The position numbers and the translations under genes are program-made. Below, piece by piece: positions 56,679 through 64,000 of a stretch of 64,000 nucleotides of DNA. The stretch is from an uncultured Collinsella sp. (GTDB lineage: Bacteria; Actinomycetota; Coriobacteriia; Coriobacteriales; Coriobacteriaceae). The stretch is from contig CALAMG010000035.1 in assembly GCA_937925715.1 (NCBI GenBank), positions 8,314 to 72,313 of the forward strand, given 5' to 3'. Each line of letters opens with the position of its first letter. The stretch's first letter is position 1. The notes beneath the pieces were generated by a model, which searched no databases, was not told where the DNA came from, and was given only the letters and a program-made list of their open reading frames with translations.

Positions 56679-57356
56679 ATGTCCAAGAAGAACCGCGCCA
56701 AGTCCAAGGCCAAGCGCTTTGGCGAGGGCTCGGCCAAGCCGATTGTTTCGGCCGCGACTTATGGCGTGGGCGGCAATGCGTTTGCGCAGGCCATCGCCGA
56801 TCCGGTCTCGACGGTGCACTCCAATAAGCCCGAGCTGCTGGTGGTCGACGGCTACAACGTGATTCACTGCACGCCGCGCTACGAAAAGCTCGTGTACGAC
56901 CATTCCGACGATCCGTATTCCAGCGACGTCCATGATATGGCGCGCACTGCCCTCATCAACGACGTTGCCGCCTTTGCGCAGGGCCGCTACGAGGCCGTGA
57001 TTGTGTTCGACGGCGCGGGTAATATCTCCAGCGAGCGCCCCAACCTGCCGGCCCGCGGCGTGCGCATCGAGTTTTCGCCGACGGGCGTCTCTGCCGATAC
57101 CGTGGTGCAGAAGCTCTGCATCGAGGCACGCGAGGAAGGCCGCGCGTGCTCCGTGGTATCGAGCGACGGCACGATCCAGGCTGTCGTCATGGGCAAGGGT
57201 GTCACGCGTATCTCGAGCCGCATGCTGGTGGACGAGATCAAACAGATCGATAACGACGTTCACGAGGCCGAAGAGGCCCCGCAGATTAAGATGACCCTGG
57301 GCAGCCGCCTAAGCTCCGATGCCCTGGCCAAGCTCAAGGCCCTGCGCGGGAGGTAG
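56679..57356 (+). CDS. NYN-domain (YacP/Rae1-like) endoribonuclease
   Basis: The 225-residue protein has a basic N-terminal tail (KKNRAKSKAKRFGEGS). Its PIN-like NYN core contains LLVVDGYNVIH, DVHDMARTALINDVAAFA, VIVFDGAGN, GVSADTVVQKL and VVSSDGTIQ, with the acidic residues in place. Bacillus YacP/Rae1 cleaves mRNA on the ribosome. The gene begins three bases after rlmB, the usual cysS-rlmB-yacP order. Confidence 0.9.
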   Translation: MSKKNRAKSKAKRFGEGSAKPIVSAATYGVGGNAFAQAIADPVSTVHSNKPELLVVDGYNVIHCTPRYEKLVYDHSDDPYSSDVHDMARTALINDVAAFAQGRYEAVIVFDGAGNISSERPNLPARGVRIEFSPTGVSADTVVQKLCIEAREEGRACSVVSSDGTIQAVVMGKGVTRISSRMLVDEIKQIDNDVHEAEEAPQIKMTLGSRLSSDALAKLKALRGR

Positions 57357-57383
57357 GGGAGCTGGCGGGGCGATGCTGTCTCG

Positions 57384-58724
57384 CTAACTCCATTCAGCGA
57401 GGTCGATCATTCTTTCGAGGCGCCATGTTAGCGCCTCTTTTAGATAAGGTAGTCTCGCTGTAAGAGCATCGTTTTTAGACAGAATCTCGATTGCCTCGTC
57501 AACGAAGCCTTCGAGTTTGTCGCCGTCAAACCAGCCCATGTCCTCGACGAGCAACATTTGTTTGGCGGGGCTTGAATGAAATTGTGCGCTGGTAAAACTG
57601 TGCTCTCCTGCCCGAAGCTCCTCAAGAGAAATGTTGCACCAGAGCGATGAGCCCGAATCGAAGATGGGGGCAGGTCTGCAGGCTAGCGTGTTTACGTTTC
57701 GCACAAGGCCAAAGTTACGCCAATGACGATCGTAGTTGGCGATGATGTCGTCGCACACGATCATGCGGTCAAGGGCATCCTTGACGCCTGTCACCCCGAG
57801 CTCCTCGCAGTTTGCTACGTATCGCTCGTAGTCGGTTAGTCGTTCACCTGCGTTCGCGTACTGGTTTACATAGAACGCAGGGACATACTCTTCTTCATCA
57901 GTTAAGAAGACATCGCATATGCTCAGGGCGGAAGTGCCCGTGCCCTCGAGCGAGTAGGGCACATAATCGCAGGTGTTTAGGATGCGACGGTGGAGTGTGG
58001 TCGCCACCAGCTCGTTATAAGGTTCCTGGTTCAGGTGCGCTCCTGCCTTATGCAGAATTCGACGCCCGCCCTCGCATGTCCAGTACTTTTGAAGATTGCC
58101 GTCCGAGGTGTTATCGGGCTTTGCGGCAGCCGCTTTTCCCTCTGGGGCAAAGGGTGCAATGGACAGCGAGACGTCATCAAAGGCATTATTGAAGAAATTG
58201 ATATCTTCCCACGCGAGGCCGGAGTCTTGGGGCCTAATCCAATACTGGTCGGATAAGGAGAGGCCAAGATTTCGCTGTACGAGTTCATCGGGAACATCGA
58301 CTGCGGCTTCTGCAAGCAGGGAGGCTAGCCCAATGCGTGCGAGCGGGATACCGCGGCCGCTCCACCAGATGCGGAAGGAGTCGAGCGATATGGGGCTATT
58401 AGGGCCAAATACCCCAATAGGGGCGTGGGCGTAATCGATGTCGGCACCGATGTGGGTAAAGTCTTTTCGCGATGTGCTGTAGACCAGCTGAGCGACTTCG
58501 TACGTGCGGTTCATGAGGGTGAACGCGATCTCGCTCTTACCGTGGCCGCGGCGGGGACGTCCCCCCGTTTTGGTCACAGAGCGGAGTCGCGTGTCGACGC
58601 TGTCTTTGTCGATGAGCCACACGCCAGAAGCCTTGCGGGCGGTCAGCGCGCCGTTCTTAATGAGCTCCTGCACCCTGCGCGGGCTGATGCCGAGCAGCTC
58701 GGCTGCTTCCTTGGTAGTCAACAT
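57384..58724 (-). CDS. Excisionase-type HTH fused to a HipA-like kinase fold
   Basis: The 446-residue protein opens with an excisionase/MerR-like helix-turn-helix (about residues 1-45, MLTTKEAAELLGISPRRVQE). A middle domain of about 110 residues follows, with GVFGPNSPISLDSF and SLLAEAAV as in HipA N-terminal parts. The C-terminal kinase-like core has HKAG (Lys226), EPYNELVA (Glu238), the catalytic loop ANYDRHWRNFG (Asp332, Asn337) and PIFDSGSSL (Asp356), as in HipA and CtkA kinases. Antitoxin-like DNA binding and kinase are in one chain, unlike the hipB-hipA pair at 49-50.8 kb. The operator overlaps its promoter and ribosome-binding site (GAAGGG). Confidence 0.75.
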   Translation of the reverse strand: MLTTKEAAELLGISPRRVQELIKNGALTARKASGVWLIDKDSVDTRLRSVTKTGGRPRRGHGKSEIAFTLMNRTYEVAQLVYSTSRKDFTHIGADIDYAHAPIGVFGPNSPISLDSFRIWWSGRGIPLARIGLASLLAEAAVDVPDELVQRNLGLSLSDQYWIRPQDSGLAWEDINFFNNAFDDVSLSIAPFAPEGKAAAAKPDNTSDGNLQKYWTCEGGRRILHKAGAHLNQEPYNELVATTLHRRILNTCDYVPYSLEGTGTSALSICDVFLTDEEEYVPAFYVNQYANAGERLTDYERYVANCEELGVTGVKDALDRMIVCDDIIANYDRHWRNFGLVRNVNTLACRPAPIFDSGSSLWCNISLEELRAGEHSFTSAQFHSSPAKQMLLVEDMGWFDGDKLEGFVDEAIEILSKNDALTARLPYLKEALTWRLERMIDLAEWS

Positions 58725-58734
58725 CGCGAAACCC

Positions 58735-58794
58735 TTCGCCAGAACGAATAGTTTTATATAGCCAATTGTAATTAAAACTATTCGTTCTGGCGAA
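58735..58794. promoter_or_regulatory. Perfect 22-bp inverted repeat upstream of the HTH-kinase gene
   Basis: Arms at 58735-58756 (starting TTCGCCAGAACGAATAG) and 58773-58794 are exact reverse complements, 16 bases apart. The near arm begins 11 bases upstream of the start codon and covers the ribosome-binding site. Bases beyond the arms are also largely mirrored. It is a strong candidate operator for the HTH of the adjacent gene. Confidence 0.85.
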
Positions 58795-58947
58795 TGGTTT
58801 TAAGATTGAGGGCGCACTGACAGAAATGAACGGGCCTGGTACGCGCTGTTGCTGGATTTTGCATATTTATATAACGCCGTGCGGCCTGTTGCGCCCCGTC
58901 CGCAATTCCATTATTCTTAACAGGCTTCGCGCGAAAGCGCCAAGTGT

Positions 58948-59022
58948 GCCAGTGTGGCGCAACGGTAGCGCAACTGATTTGTAATCAGTGGGTTGCAGGT
59001 TCGATTCCTGTCACTGGCTCCA
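58948..59022 (+). tRNA. tRNA-Thr (anticodon TGT)
   Basis: The cloverleaf starts GCCAGTGTGGCGCAACGG, with anticodon stem-loop ACTGA-TTTGTAA-TCAGT, T arm GCAGGTTCGATTCCTGT and acceptor CACTGGC-T with CCA encoded. Confidence 0.95.
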
Positions 59023-59031
59023 TGAGAGTTT

Positions 59032-59068
59032 CGGGCTCTGTCTCTATATGGGACAGGGCCCGTTTCTA
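59032..59068 (+). terminator. Terminator after tRNA-Thr
   Basis: CGGGC-CTGTC and GACAGGGCCCG arms close a short AT-rich loop and are followed by TTTCTATTT. Confidence 0.8.
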
Positions 59069-59137
59069 TTTAGGTGGTGCGCCATCGGGTTAGCGCCCAT
59101 CCCGTTTTTGGTTTGTCTCGTCCTCCAGTTTGTCTAA

Positions 59138-59263
59138 ATCTGTAACACCAAGACCGATATTTGGCATCTAACTGTTACAGATTGAGATGAAACTTAGGGT
59201 GTTTTAGGAATATCTTGATCTGTAACATGTAGAAGCGGAATAGGCCTCTTGCTGTTACAGATC
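59138..59263. repeat. Two tandem ATCTGTAACA stem-loop elements
   Basis: Element 1 has ATCTGTAACA (59138-59147) and TGTTACAGAT (59173-59182). Element 2 has GATCTGTAACA (59217-59227) and TGTTACAGATC (59253-59263). Both have loops of about 25 bases but unrelated loop sequences. They lie in a 530-base non-coding gap between tRNA-Thr and the PTS gene. Confidence 0.85.
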
Positions 59264-59296
59264 GAGACAAGGGCGGGTGCGGACCTGGATGTCCTG

Positions 59297-59362
59297 CTCG
59301 AGCGTGGATTTCTGGACACGCGAGCGAAGAAAATCTCCCGACCGGAGAACGAGCGTGGATAA
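59297..59362. repeat. GTGGATAAT repeat, family G copy 1
   Basis: The segment 59334-59362 (GGAGAACGAGCGTGGATAAT at the right end) matches 63386-63414 at about 24 of 29 positions. CGAGCGTGGATT also occurs at 59299. Apart from these and the terminator, I see nothing in this gap. Confidence 0.6.
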
Positions 59363-59419
59363 TTAACTTGGATAGGGAGCTAAGGTAAACACCGATTGTC
59401 TATCGACGGCTTTAGAAAC

Positions 59420-59454
59420 AACGACCCCGATTTCATTGTGGAATCGGGGTCGTT
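59420..59454 (-). terminator. Terminator of the PTS/bgl operon
   Basis: AACGACCCCGATT and AATCGGGGTCGTT form a 13-bp stem. On the minus strand it is followed by GTTTCT, about 100 bases after the PTS stop. Confidence 0.75.
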
Positions 59455-59555
59455 TGTGCCTCAGGAATCCGAATGGATTAATCGAGCTCCTAAGGGACTT
59501 CTTGGGTTCTTGCTAATGGTCTGCCGAGGATGTCCCCAATGCAAACAGCGGGCAT

Positions 59556-60956
59556 CTACTCAATATAGCTGGGGTTCTTCTTGATGATTACGCGTGCAGC
59601 GATGAAAGAGACGACGATGGCGATGATGGCGACAACGCATGCCAGCACGAAGTTGCCCATGGACCCATCGGGAGCGATAAAGATGAGTGCCGAAAGAAGG
59701 CCGGGGCATGCTCCCGCAACATACTCTTTCAGAACAAAGATGCCTGCAGGGAGTCCAGCGCAGAGCGCACCGATTGCCGTGCCGACAAGCAGGCGGGGAC
59801 GCTCGATGAGGCAACCGTAGAACGCGGGCTCGGTTACGCCACAGAGTGCGGTAACGGCAACCGTGGTGACCATACCCTTCTTCTCCTTGTTTCCCTTCAT
59901 GGCAGTTGCCAGGGCGAGGCTCGTGCCGCCAATGCAGAGGTTCGAGATGAATCCAAAGATAATGGGTGCCCAACCGAGCTGCGCCAGGCTCGTAACTTCG
60001 ATTGCGATGTAAGCCTTATCGAGACCGAGCATGACGAAATAGGGGTTAAGGGCTGCCAGGATCGGAGTAGCGATAAATGCCACGTTGTCCATAAGCCACG
60101 TGACGGCATCACTCAGCGCGTAGCCCATCATGCTGCCGGCGGGGCCAAGGATAATCAGCTCGACGGGCACGACGATGATCATGGTGAGCAGCGGCTTCAA
60201 GAACAGTTTGGTAACGTCGGGAATGATCTTCTGAAGGCTGCGGTCGACAAAGTACATGAACACAACGCCCAGTACGATGGGCACTACCGTACTCGAATAG
60301 TCGTTCGTCGGGATGGGGATACCAAGAAAGTCGAGACCCTCGGCACCGCTAATGGACGAGCTGATCATGATCGCGCCCAGCAATGCGCCCATGATGGGCT
60401 GCATCTTCATGACGGCTGCGAGCTGATAACCAAGATAAACGGGCAAGAAGCTAAACGAAGCGCTAAAGATCGCCAACAGGACCTGGGCGGTTCCGCTATC
60501 GGTGCTTAATCCGCAATAATTGACCAGGAGATTCTTGATCGAAAGAATGAGTCCGCCAACGATGAGCGCCGGGACGATGGGCATGAATACCTGTGCAGAG
60601 ACGTTCCCGAATTTCTCAATCAAGCCCATGGCGGTGTTACCGCTTTTAATGCCTTCTGCAAGGTCTTTGGCGGTTTGGGCATCGTCGGCAACCGTGCCAC
60701 CGCCGACTTCGATTCCCGCGAAGTCGAGGAAGTCGTTGTAAGCCTCGGTGACGTTGGGGCCGATGATCACCTGAAGCTGGCCACCGCTGACTACTGCCCC
60801 GAGCGCCTGATCGGCCGATTTGGCGAGCTGGAGATCGATGATCGAGGTGTCTCGTGCGTCGATGCGAAGGCGTGTCGCACAATGAGTTACCGATGTAATG
60901 TTCTCTTTGCCGCCAACAGCCTTTAGGACTGTTTCGGACATTGCCTGATATTTCAT
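59556..60956 (-). CDS. Beta-glucoside PTS transporter subunit IIBC
   Basis: The 466-residue protein has an N-terminal IIB domain with the phosphorylated cysteine in SVTHCATRLR (Cys26), then the IIC membrane domain of the glucoside type (PIVPALIVGGLI, LPVYLGYQLAAV, ITEPAFYGCLIERP-like VTEPAFYGCLIERPRLL). The C-terminal IIA domain of BglF-like proteins is missing, so a separate IIA must supply phosphate. AGGAG precedes the start. It lies ten bases after the glucosidase gene in the same operon. Confidence 0.92.
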   Translation of the reverse strand: MKYQAMSETVLKAVGGKENITSVTHCATRLRIDARDTSIIDLQLAKSADQALGAVVSGGQLQVIIGPNVTEAYNDFLDFAGIEVGGGTVADDAQTAKDLAEGIKSGNTAMGLIEKFGNVSAQVFMPIVPALIVGGLILSIKNLLVNYCGLSTDSGTAQVLLAIFSASFSFLPVYLGYQLAAVMKMQPIMGALLGAIMISSSISGAEGLDFLGIPIPTNDYSSTVVPIVLGVVFMYFVDRSLQKIIPDVTKLFLKPLLTMIIVVPVELIILGPAGSMMGYALSDAVTWLMDNVAFIATPILAALNPYFVMLGLDKAYIAIEVTSLAQLGWAPIIFGFISNLCIGGTSLALATAMKGNKEKKGMVTTVAVTALCGVTEPAFYGCLIERPRLLVGTAIGALCAGLPAGIFVLKEYVAGACPGLLSALIFIAPDGSMGNFVLACVVAIIAIVVSFIAARVIIKKNPSYIE

Positions 60957-60965
60957 CTCTTTCTC

Positions 60966-62384
60966 CTAACCTTCCTGCTCCTGATACTTCGAGATAAGGT
61001 CTCGGTACCAATACCAGCTCTTTTTGGGGGTGCGCTCCAGATTGTTCTCGAAGTCGATATGGACAAGTCCGTATCGTTTTTCGTAGCCGTTGATCCAGCT
61101 ATACAGATCCATCGTCGACCAGAGGTAGTAACCCTCAACGCGCGCGCCGTCGCGCTTAGCCCTCATCATGTGCTCGATGAACTGGCCCAGAAGCTCGATG
61201 CGGTCATCATCGTGGATCATTCCGTCTGTGTCTGGTTGCTCATAGGCGCCATGTCCGTTTTCCGTAATAAAGATGCGGGGCGCGTCATAGCGCTCGTGGA
61301 CATCCATGATGGTTGAATACATGCAACTTGGGAGTATTTCGCGGCCCCATTTATTGCGGGGAACATTGCTGTCGCGGGCGCTTTCAAACAAGGGCGCAAT
61401 GCATTTTCCTTCGACCCTTTTGCTCGAACTGCCCTTATTGTTCGCCGAAACGGCAAGCTCTCCACCGTGCCAGTCGGTTACATACTCTCGGCAATACACG
61501 TTGAGTCCAATAAAATCGACTTTACCGTCTCTGAATTCTTTTACGTCATTTGGGGATCGATAGAGCGAGACGCCAAGTTTTTCAAGGATTTCGTCCATTT
61601 CTGGCGGCAGTTGACCCTGAAGCGCTGGTGCCAGAATCATGCGATTGGCGAAAAAGTCTGCGTATCGAAATACGTCATCAGGGTGCTCGGTTGCCGGGTC
61701 GAGTTCGACAACGCCGCCATCGTGGACGGCGCCGATGATGCCGTCGTAGCCCATTTGACGATATGCTCGGACTGCGAGTGCGCTTGCGCGCATCAGGTTG
61801 TACTGAAACTGCATGTACGACTGAACATCGAGCGATCGATTGGGGGGATAGTTGCCCAACATGTTTACGCAGTAGCTGTAGAAATGCGGCTCGTTAACGG
61901 TAGCCCAGATTTTGACGCGGTCTCCAAAGCGCTCAAAGCAAATCTTGGCGTATTTGCAGAACCACTCTGCCATGTCGTTGTTCAGCCATCCGCCTTTGCA
62001 AGCAAGCGTGAATGGCAGATCGTAATGGAACAGCGTAACGTTGGGCTCTATGCCATTTTCGAGGCAGCAATCAATGACCCGATTATAAAAATCGATACCC
62101 TCTTCATTCACTTCGCCGATACCCGTGGGGATGATTCGACTCCATGAAAGAGAGAAGCGATAGGTGTTTTGTCCGCCTTCTTTCATCATGCGGATATCTT
62201 CTTCATAGCGATGGTAGAAGTCGCAAGATACATCACCGTCAACATGGTTGATGTTCTTATTGCTTGTGTGGCTAAAGAAATCCCACTCACCAAGGCCTTT
62301 GCCGTCTTCGTTCCAGGCACCCTCGCACTGATAAGACGCCGTGGCGGAACCCCAGAGAAACGGCATGTTGTTCACGTTGCCCAT
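60966..62384 (-). CDS. 6-phospho-beta-glucosidase (GH1)
   Basis: The start at 62384 with AAGGGG upstream gives 472 residues; an ATG at 62402 lies six codons further out. FLWGSATASYQCEGAWNEDGKG, NTYRFSLSWSRI, the acid/base Glu in ATVNEPH and the nucleophile Glu in FITENGHGAYE mark GH1. It cleaves the phosphorylated disaccharide delivered by the PTS next to it. The pair is divergent from the RpiR regulator. Confidence 0.94.
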   Translation of the reverse strand: MGNVNNMPFLWGSATASYQCEGAWNEDGKGLGEWDFFSHTSNKNINHVDGDVSCDFYHRYEEDIRMMKEGGQNTYRFSLSWSRIIPTGIGEVNEEGIDFYNRVIDCCLENGIEPNVTLFHYDLPFTLACKGGWLNNDMAEWFCKYAKICFERFGDRVKIWATVNEPHFYSYCVNMLGNYPPNRSLDVQSYMQFQYNLMRASALAVRAYRQMGYDGIIGAVHDGGVVELDPATEHPDDVFRYADFFANRMILAPALQGQLPPEMDEILEKLGVSLYRSPNDVKEFRDGKVDFIGLNVYCREYVTDWHGGELAVSANNKGSSSKRVEGKCIAPLFESARDSNVPRNKWGREILPSCMYSTIMDVHERYDAPRIFITENGHGAYEQPDTDGMIHDDDRIELLGQFIEHMMRAKRDGARVEGYYLWSTMDLYSWINGYEKRYGLVHIDFENNLERTPKKSWYWYRDLISKYQEQEG

Positions 62385-62455
62385 GAATCCCCTTTCCATC
62401 ATTCAACACGGTGGATACGTGTGGCGGAATTATGATTAAGAAGACGTCAACTGAT

Positions 62456-62493
62456 TTGAATCATAGGAGAACGACCAAAGCTGTTTGATTCAA
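62456..62493. promoter_or_regulatory. Candidate operator in the bgl/rpiR divergent region
   Basis: TTGAATCA (62456-62463) and TGATTCAA (62486-62493) are 8-bp inverted halves in the divergent spacer. They may bind the RpiR protein, but the arms are short. Confidence 0.4.
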
Positions 62494-62535
62494 TAAATGA
62501 ACCATGATTTCGAGGAGAGCGGAAAGAGGGATCAC

Positions 62536-63369
62536 GTGAATATCAATGACTTCGATGTGCTCAATCGCATTAGCTCCATCATCAACAGCGAGTTTGGGTC
62601 AAACGATGCCGCCATCGCTCGATATCTCATCGCTCACATTAGGCGTTCGAGCGAAATCAATGTTGCCGCAATAACCCGCGATGCATTCGTGACCCGTTCC
62701 GCTGTTCGTCGTTTCTGCAATCGATTGGGCTACCAGTCTCTTAGCGATTTGAAAGAATCATTTACTCAGTCAGTCTTTCCAAGCGACTTAAGCCATCGAG
62801 AGGAGGAATTTGGCTACGAGGAGTACAGGGCAGAGCTCGACGTTCGCATGATCGAGATGTTCGCTGAGGTTGAAAGCGGCGTGTCCGATATCGCTATTAA
62901 GCATCTTGTCGACGAAATTGATGGCCATAAAAACGTTGAAATCTGGTGCACCAATAATGTGAGCGCCAATCTCGTACGATTTCAGCAGGAAATGTTTTAT
63001 GCGGGCAAGATAGTTCGCATAGTTGCTGGGGCTAACGTCGCGGAATTGAAAAACATGGGAGACGCTTCGCAGTCATTGATAATTCTCGTATCGGTCTCCG
63101 GGCTATTTGCGTCACAGGCGCGTGAGTATCTTGATTGCCGTTCGGGCAGGAAGATTCTAATTACTGCGTTTAGCAACGATGACAAATCGAGGTCTTTTGA
63201 CCGTGTATATCGTCTTGGTAATGCGGGAAACGGAATTGACCGACTCGGCGTTTATTCGAAATACGCCATGACTTATTTTTTCGACTTGCTATCGTCGTGT
63301 TACTTGAGTCGCTACCCCTGCACCAAGGGGGAGCCGCTCTATGGGTCTACTTTGGCCTGGCCCGAGTAG
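62536..63369 (+). CDS. MurR/RpiR family transcriptional regulator
   Basis: GTG 62536 with GAGGG seven bases upstream gives 277 residues. An ATG at 62497 would add 13 but has no good ribosome-binding site. The N-terminal HTH_6 domain reads IARYLIAHIRRSSEINVAAITRDAFVTRSAVRRFCNRLGYQSLSDLKESF. A SIS sugar-phosphate domain follows (SLIILVSVSGLFAS). It probably controls the divergent bgl/PTS operon in response to a sugar phosphate. Confidence 0.9.
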   Translation: MNINDFDVLNRISSIINSEFGSNDAAIARYLIAHIRRSSEINVAAITRDAFVTRSAVRRFCNRLGYQSLSDLKESFTQSVFPSDLSHREEEFGYEEYRAELDVRMIEMFAEVESGVSDIAIKHLVDEIDGHKNVEIWCTNNVSANLVRFQQEMFYAGKIVRIVAGANVAELKNMGDASQSLIILVSVSGLFASQAREYLDCRSGRKILITAFSNDDKSRSFDRVYRLGNAGNGIDRLGVYSKYAMTYFFDLLSSCYLSRYPCTKGEPLYGSTLAWPE

Positions 63370-63385
63370 TTGCGGCTTTACAGTT

Positions 63386-63462
63386 CTCTCGCCTGGAGAA
63401 TGAACGTGGATAATCTGCCACTTTGGCCTTAGAGCCGCGCTAAAAGTGGGAGATAATCCACG
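63386..63462. repeat. GTGGATAAT inverted repeat, family G copy 2
   Basis: ACGTGGATAATCT-GCCACTTT (63404-63424) pairs with AAAGTGG (63443-63449) and AGATAATCCACG (63451-63462) around a 20-base centre. The left flank matches 59334-59362. The rest of the 400-base gap to the tRNA cluster holds a tRNA promoter and no convincing gene. Confidence 0.75.
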
Positions 63463-63680
63463 CTCGATCGTGGCGTGGAAGCCCGATCTCGACCTATATA
63501 TAGGTGCAAATAAGCCGTTATCGAAGTTCGATCCTGAAGGTGTACTCCACTACACCAAAGTGTTACCTCGGGAAACGTCACCTCAGTATCCAAAACTATC
63601 GACCTTCATATCAAAACTCAACAAAACCGCAGGTCATGGCTATATAGATACGCCCGGCACCGTGTATCTAGAGGTTTTCG

Positions 63681-63710
63681 TTGACAGCCCCCAAGGTTGC
63701 ATCGTATTAT
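63681..63710 (+). promoter_or_regulatory. Sigma-70-type promoter of the tRNA cluster
   Basis: TTGACA (63681-63686), an 18-base spacer and TATTAT (63705-63710) lie 63 bases before the tRNA-Tyr gene. Confidence 0.75.
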
Positions 63711-63772
63711 CTTTTTCGTTCGCGGGGGCGGCGGTCCAAAAGACCAAAGGACCTGCGGATACTTGAACGATT

Positions 63773-63854
63773 GGGAGTTTGCCCGAGTGGTTAATGGGGA
63801 CGGGCTGTAAACCCGTTGGCTCTGCCTACATAGGTTCGAATCCTATAGCTCCCA
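63773..63854 (+). tRNA. tRNA-Tyr (anticodon GTA)
   Basis: It starts GGGAGTTTGCCCGAG, with anticodon stem-loop ACGGG-CTGTAAA-CCCGT, a long variable arm (TGGCTCTGCCT), T arm ATAGGTTCGAATCCTAT and acceptor AGCTCCC-A. CCA is not encoded. Confidence 0.95.
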
Positions 63855-63864
63855 CCCGTCAAGT

Positions 63865-63940
63865 GCCTGTATAGCTCAGTCGGTAGAGCACTTCGTTGGT
63901 AACGAAGAGGTCACCAGTTCAAGTCTGGTTGCAGGCTCCA
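63865..63940 (+). tRNA. tRNA-Thr (anticodon GGT)
   Basis: It starts GCCTGTATAGCTCAG, with anticodon stem-loop CTTCG-TTGGTAA-CGAAG, T arm CCAGTTCAAGTCTGG and acceptor TGCAGGC-T with CCA encoded. Confidence 0.95.
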
Positions 63941-63943
63941 TCC

Positions 63944-64000
63944 GGCGGTGTAGCTCAGTTGGTTAGAGCACACGGTTCATACCCGTGGCGTCACTGGTTC
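63944..64000 (+). tRNA. tRNA-Met (anticodon CAT), cut by the window end
   Basis: It starts GGCGGTGTAGCTCAG with anticodon stem-loop CACGG-TTCATAC-CCGTG. The D arm looks like elongator Met rather than initiator. The T arm is cut at the window end. Confidence 0.88.

Noticed and set aside
59396..59584. Short open frame (62 codons) between tRNA-Thr and the PTS gene
   Set aside because: It runs through the terminator hairpin and into the end of the PTS gene, with no family resemblance.
63446..63766. 106-codon open frame before the tRNA cluster
   Set aside because: Its start lies in an inverted repeat, its codon use is unlike the neighbours, and it overlaps the likely tRNA promoter at 63681-63710.

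Overview
The window is high-GC, densely coded bacterial DNA. It most resembles a gut Coriobacteriia genome, probably a Collinsella species. This rests on the mix of Actinomycetota and low-GC-Gram-positive-like genes (Asp23 operon, ClpC, DisA, Veg, ECF transporter, DUF6020-like and DUF2798 membrane proteins, a 2-hydroxyacyl-CoA dehydratase activase giant), the non-mevalonate isoprenoid pathway, and GTG/TTG starts. The genus is inferred from recognition, not from a search.

Layout: 0-11 kb carries a multi-spanning membrane protein, yebC, an amaP-like/DUF2273/asp23 envelope-stress operon, a YitT transporter, a zinc-ribbon membrane protein and two convergent amidohydrolases. 11-14 kb is groES-groEL, flanked on both sides by large compound inverted repeats. 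14-18 kb is an FMN-riboswitch-controlled riboflavin ECF transporter (ribU, a fused double ATPase, ecfT) and two tandem PPOX-fold proteins. 18.5-23.5 kb is argC-argJ-argB-argD behind a likely ArgR operator. A structured AT-rich spacer with a tRNA-Val follows. 24-32 kb holds asnB, murE, a HAD phosphatase, murI, rph, rdgB and dtd. 32-36 kb holds veg, ispE, tRNA-Pro, tatA, greA and lysS, which has an extra tRNA-binding domain. 36.6-39 kb has a ThrE-type exporter and a DUF2798 protein. 39.3-44.5 kb is a 1479-residue dehydratase-activase protein overlapping a tetR gene, with a near-ideal TetR operator upstream. 44.6-49 kb is clpC and pepD. 49-51 kb is a hipB-hipA pair with three operator copies. mntP follows behind a Mn riboswitch, then disA-ispD-ispF-cysS-rlmB and an NYN nuclease gene.

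57.4-58.8 kb is a single polypeptide that joins an excisionase-type helix-turn-helix to a HipA-like kinase fold. A perfect 22-bp inverted repeat sits over its promoter and ribosome-binding site. This is the best candidate for a little-described system in the window. The right end has tRNA-Thr, a beta-glucoside PTS/6-phospho-beta-glucosidase pair divergent from an RpiR regulator, and the start of a tRNA cluster (Tyr, Thr, Met).

The second theme is non-coding. Several families of short palindromes, many centred on GGGACAGGTT or GGGGACGTTC, sit within a few bases of stop codons. Three larger inverted repeats enclose terminator-like hairpins. No transposase, integrase, CRISPR array, rRNA or origin was seen.
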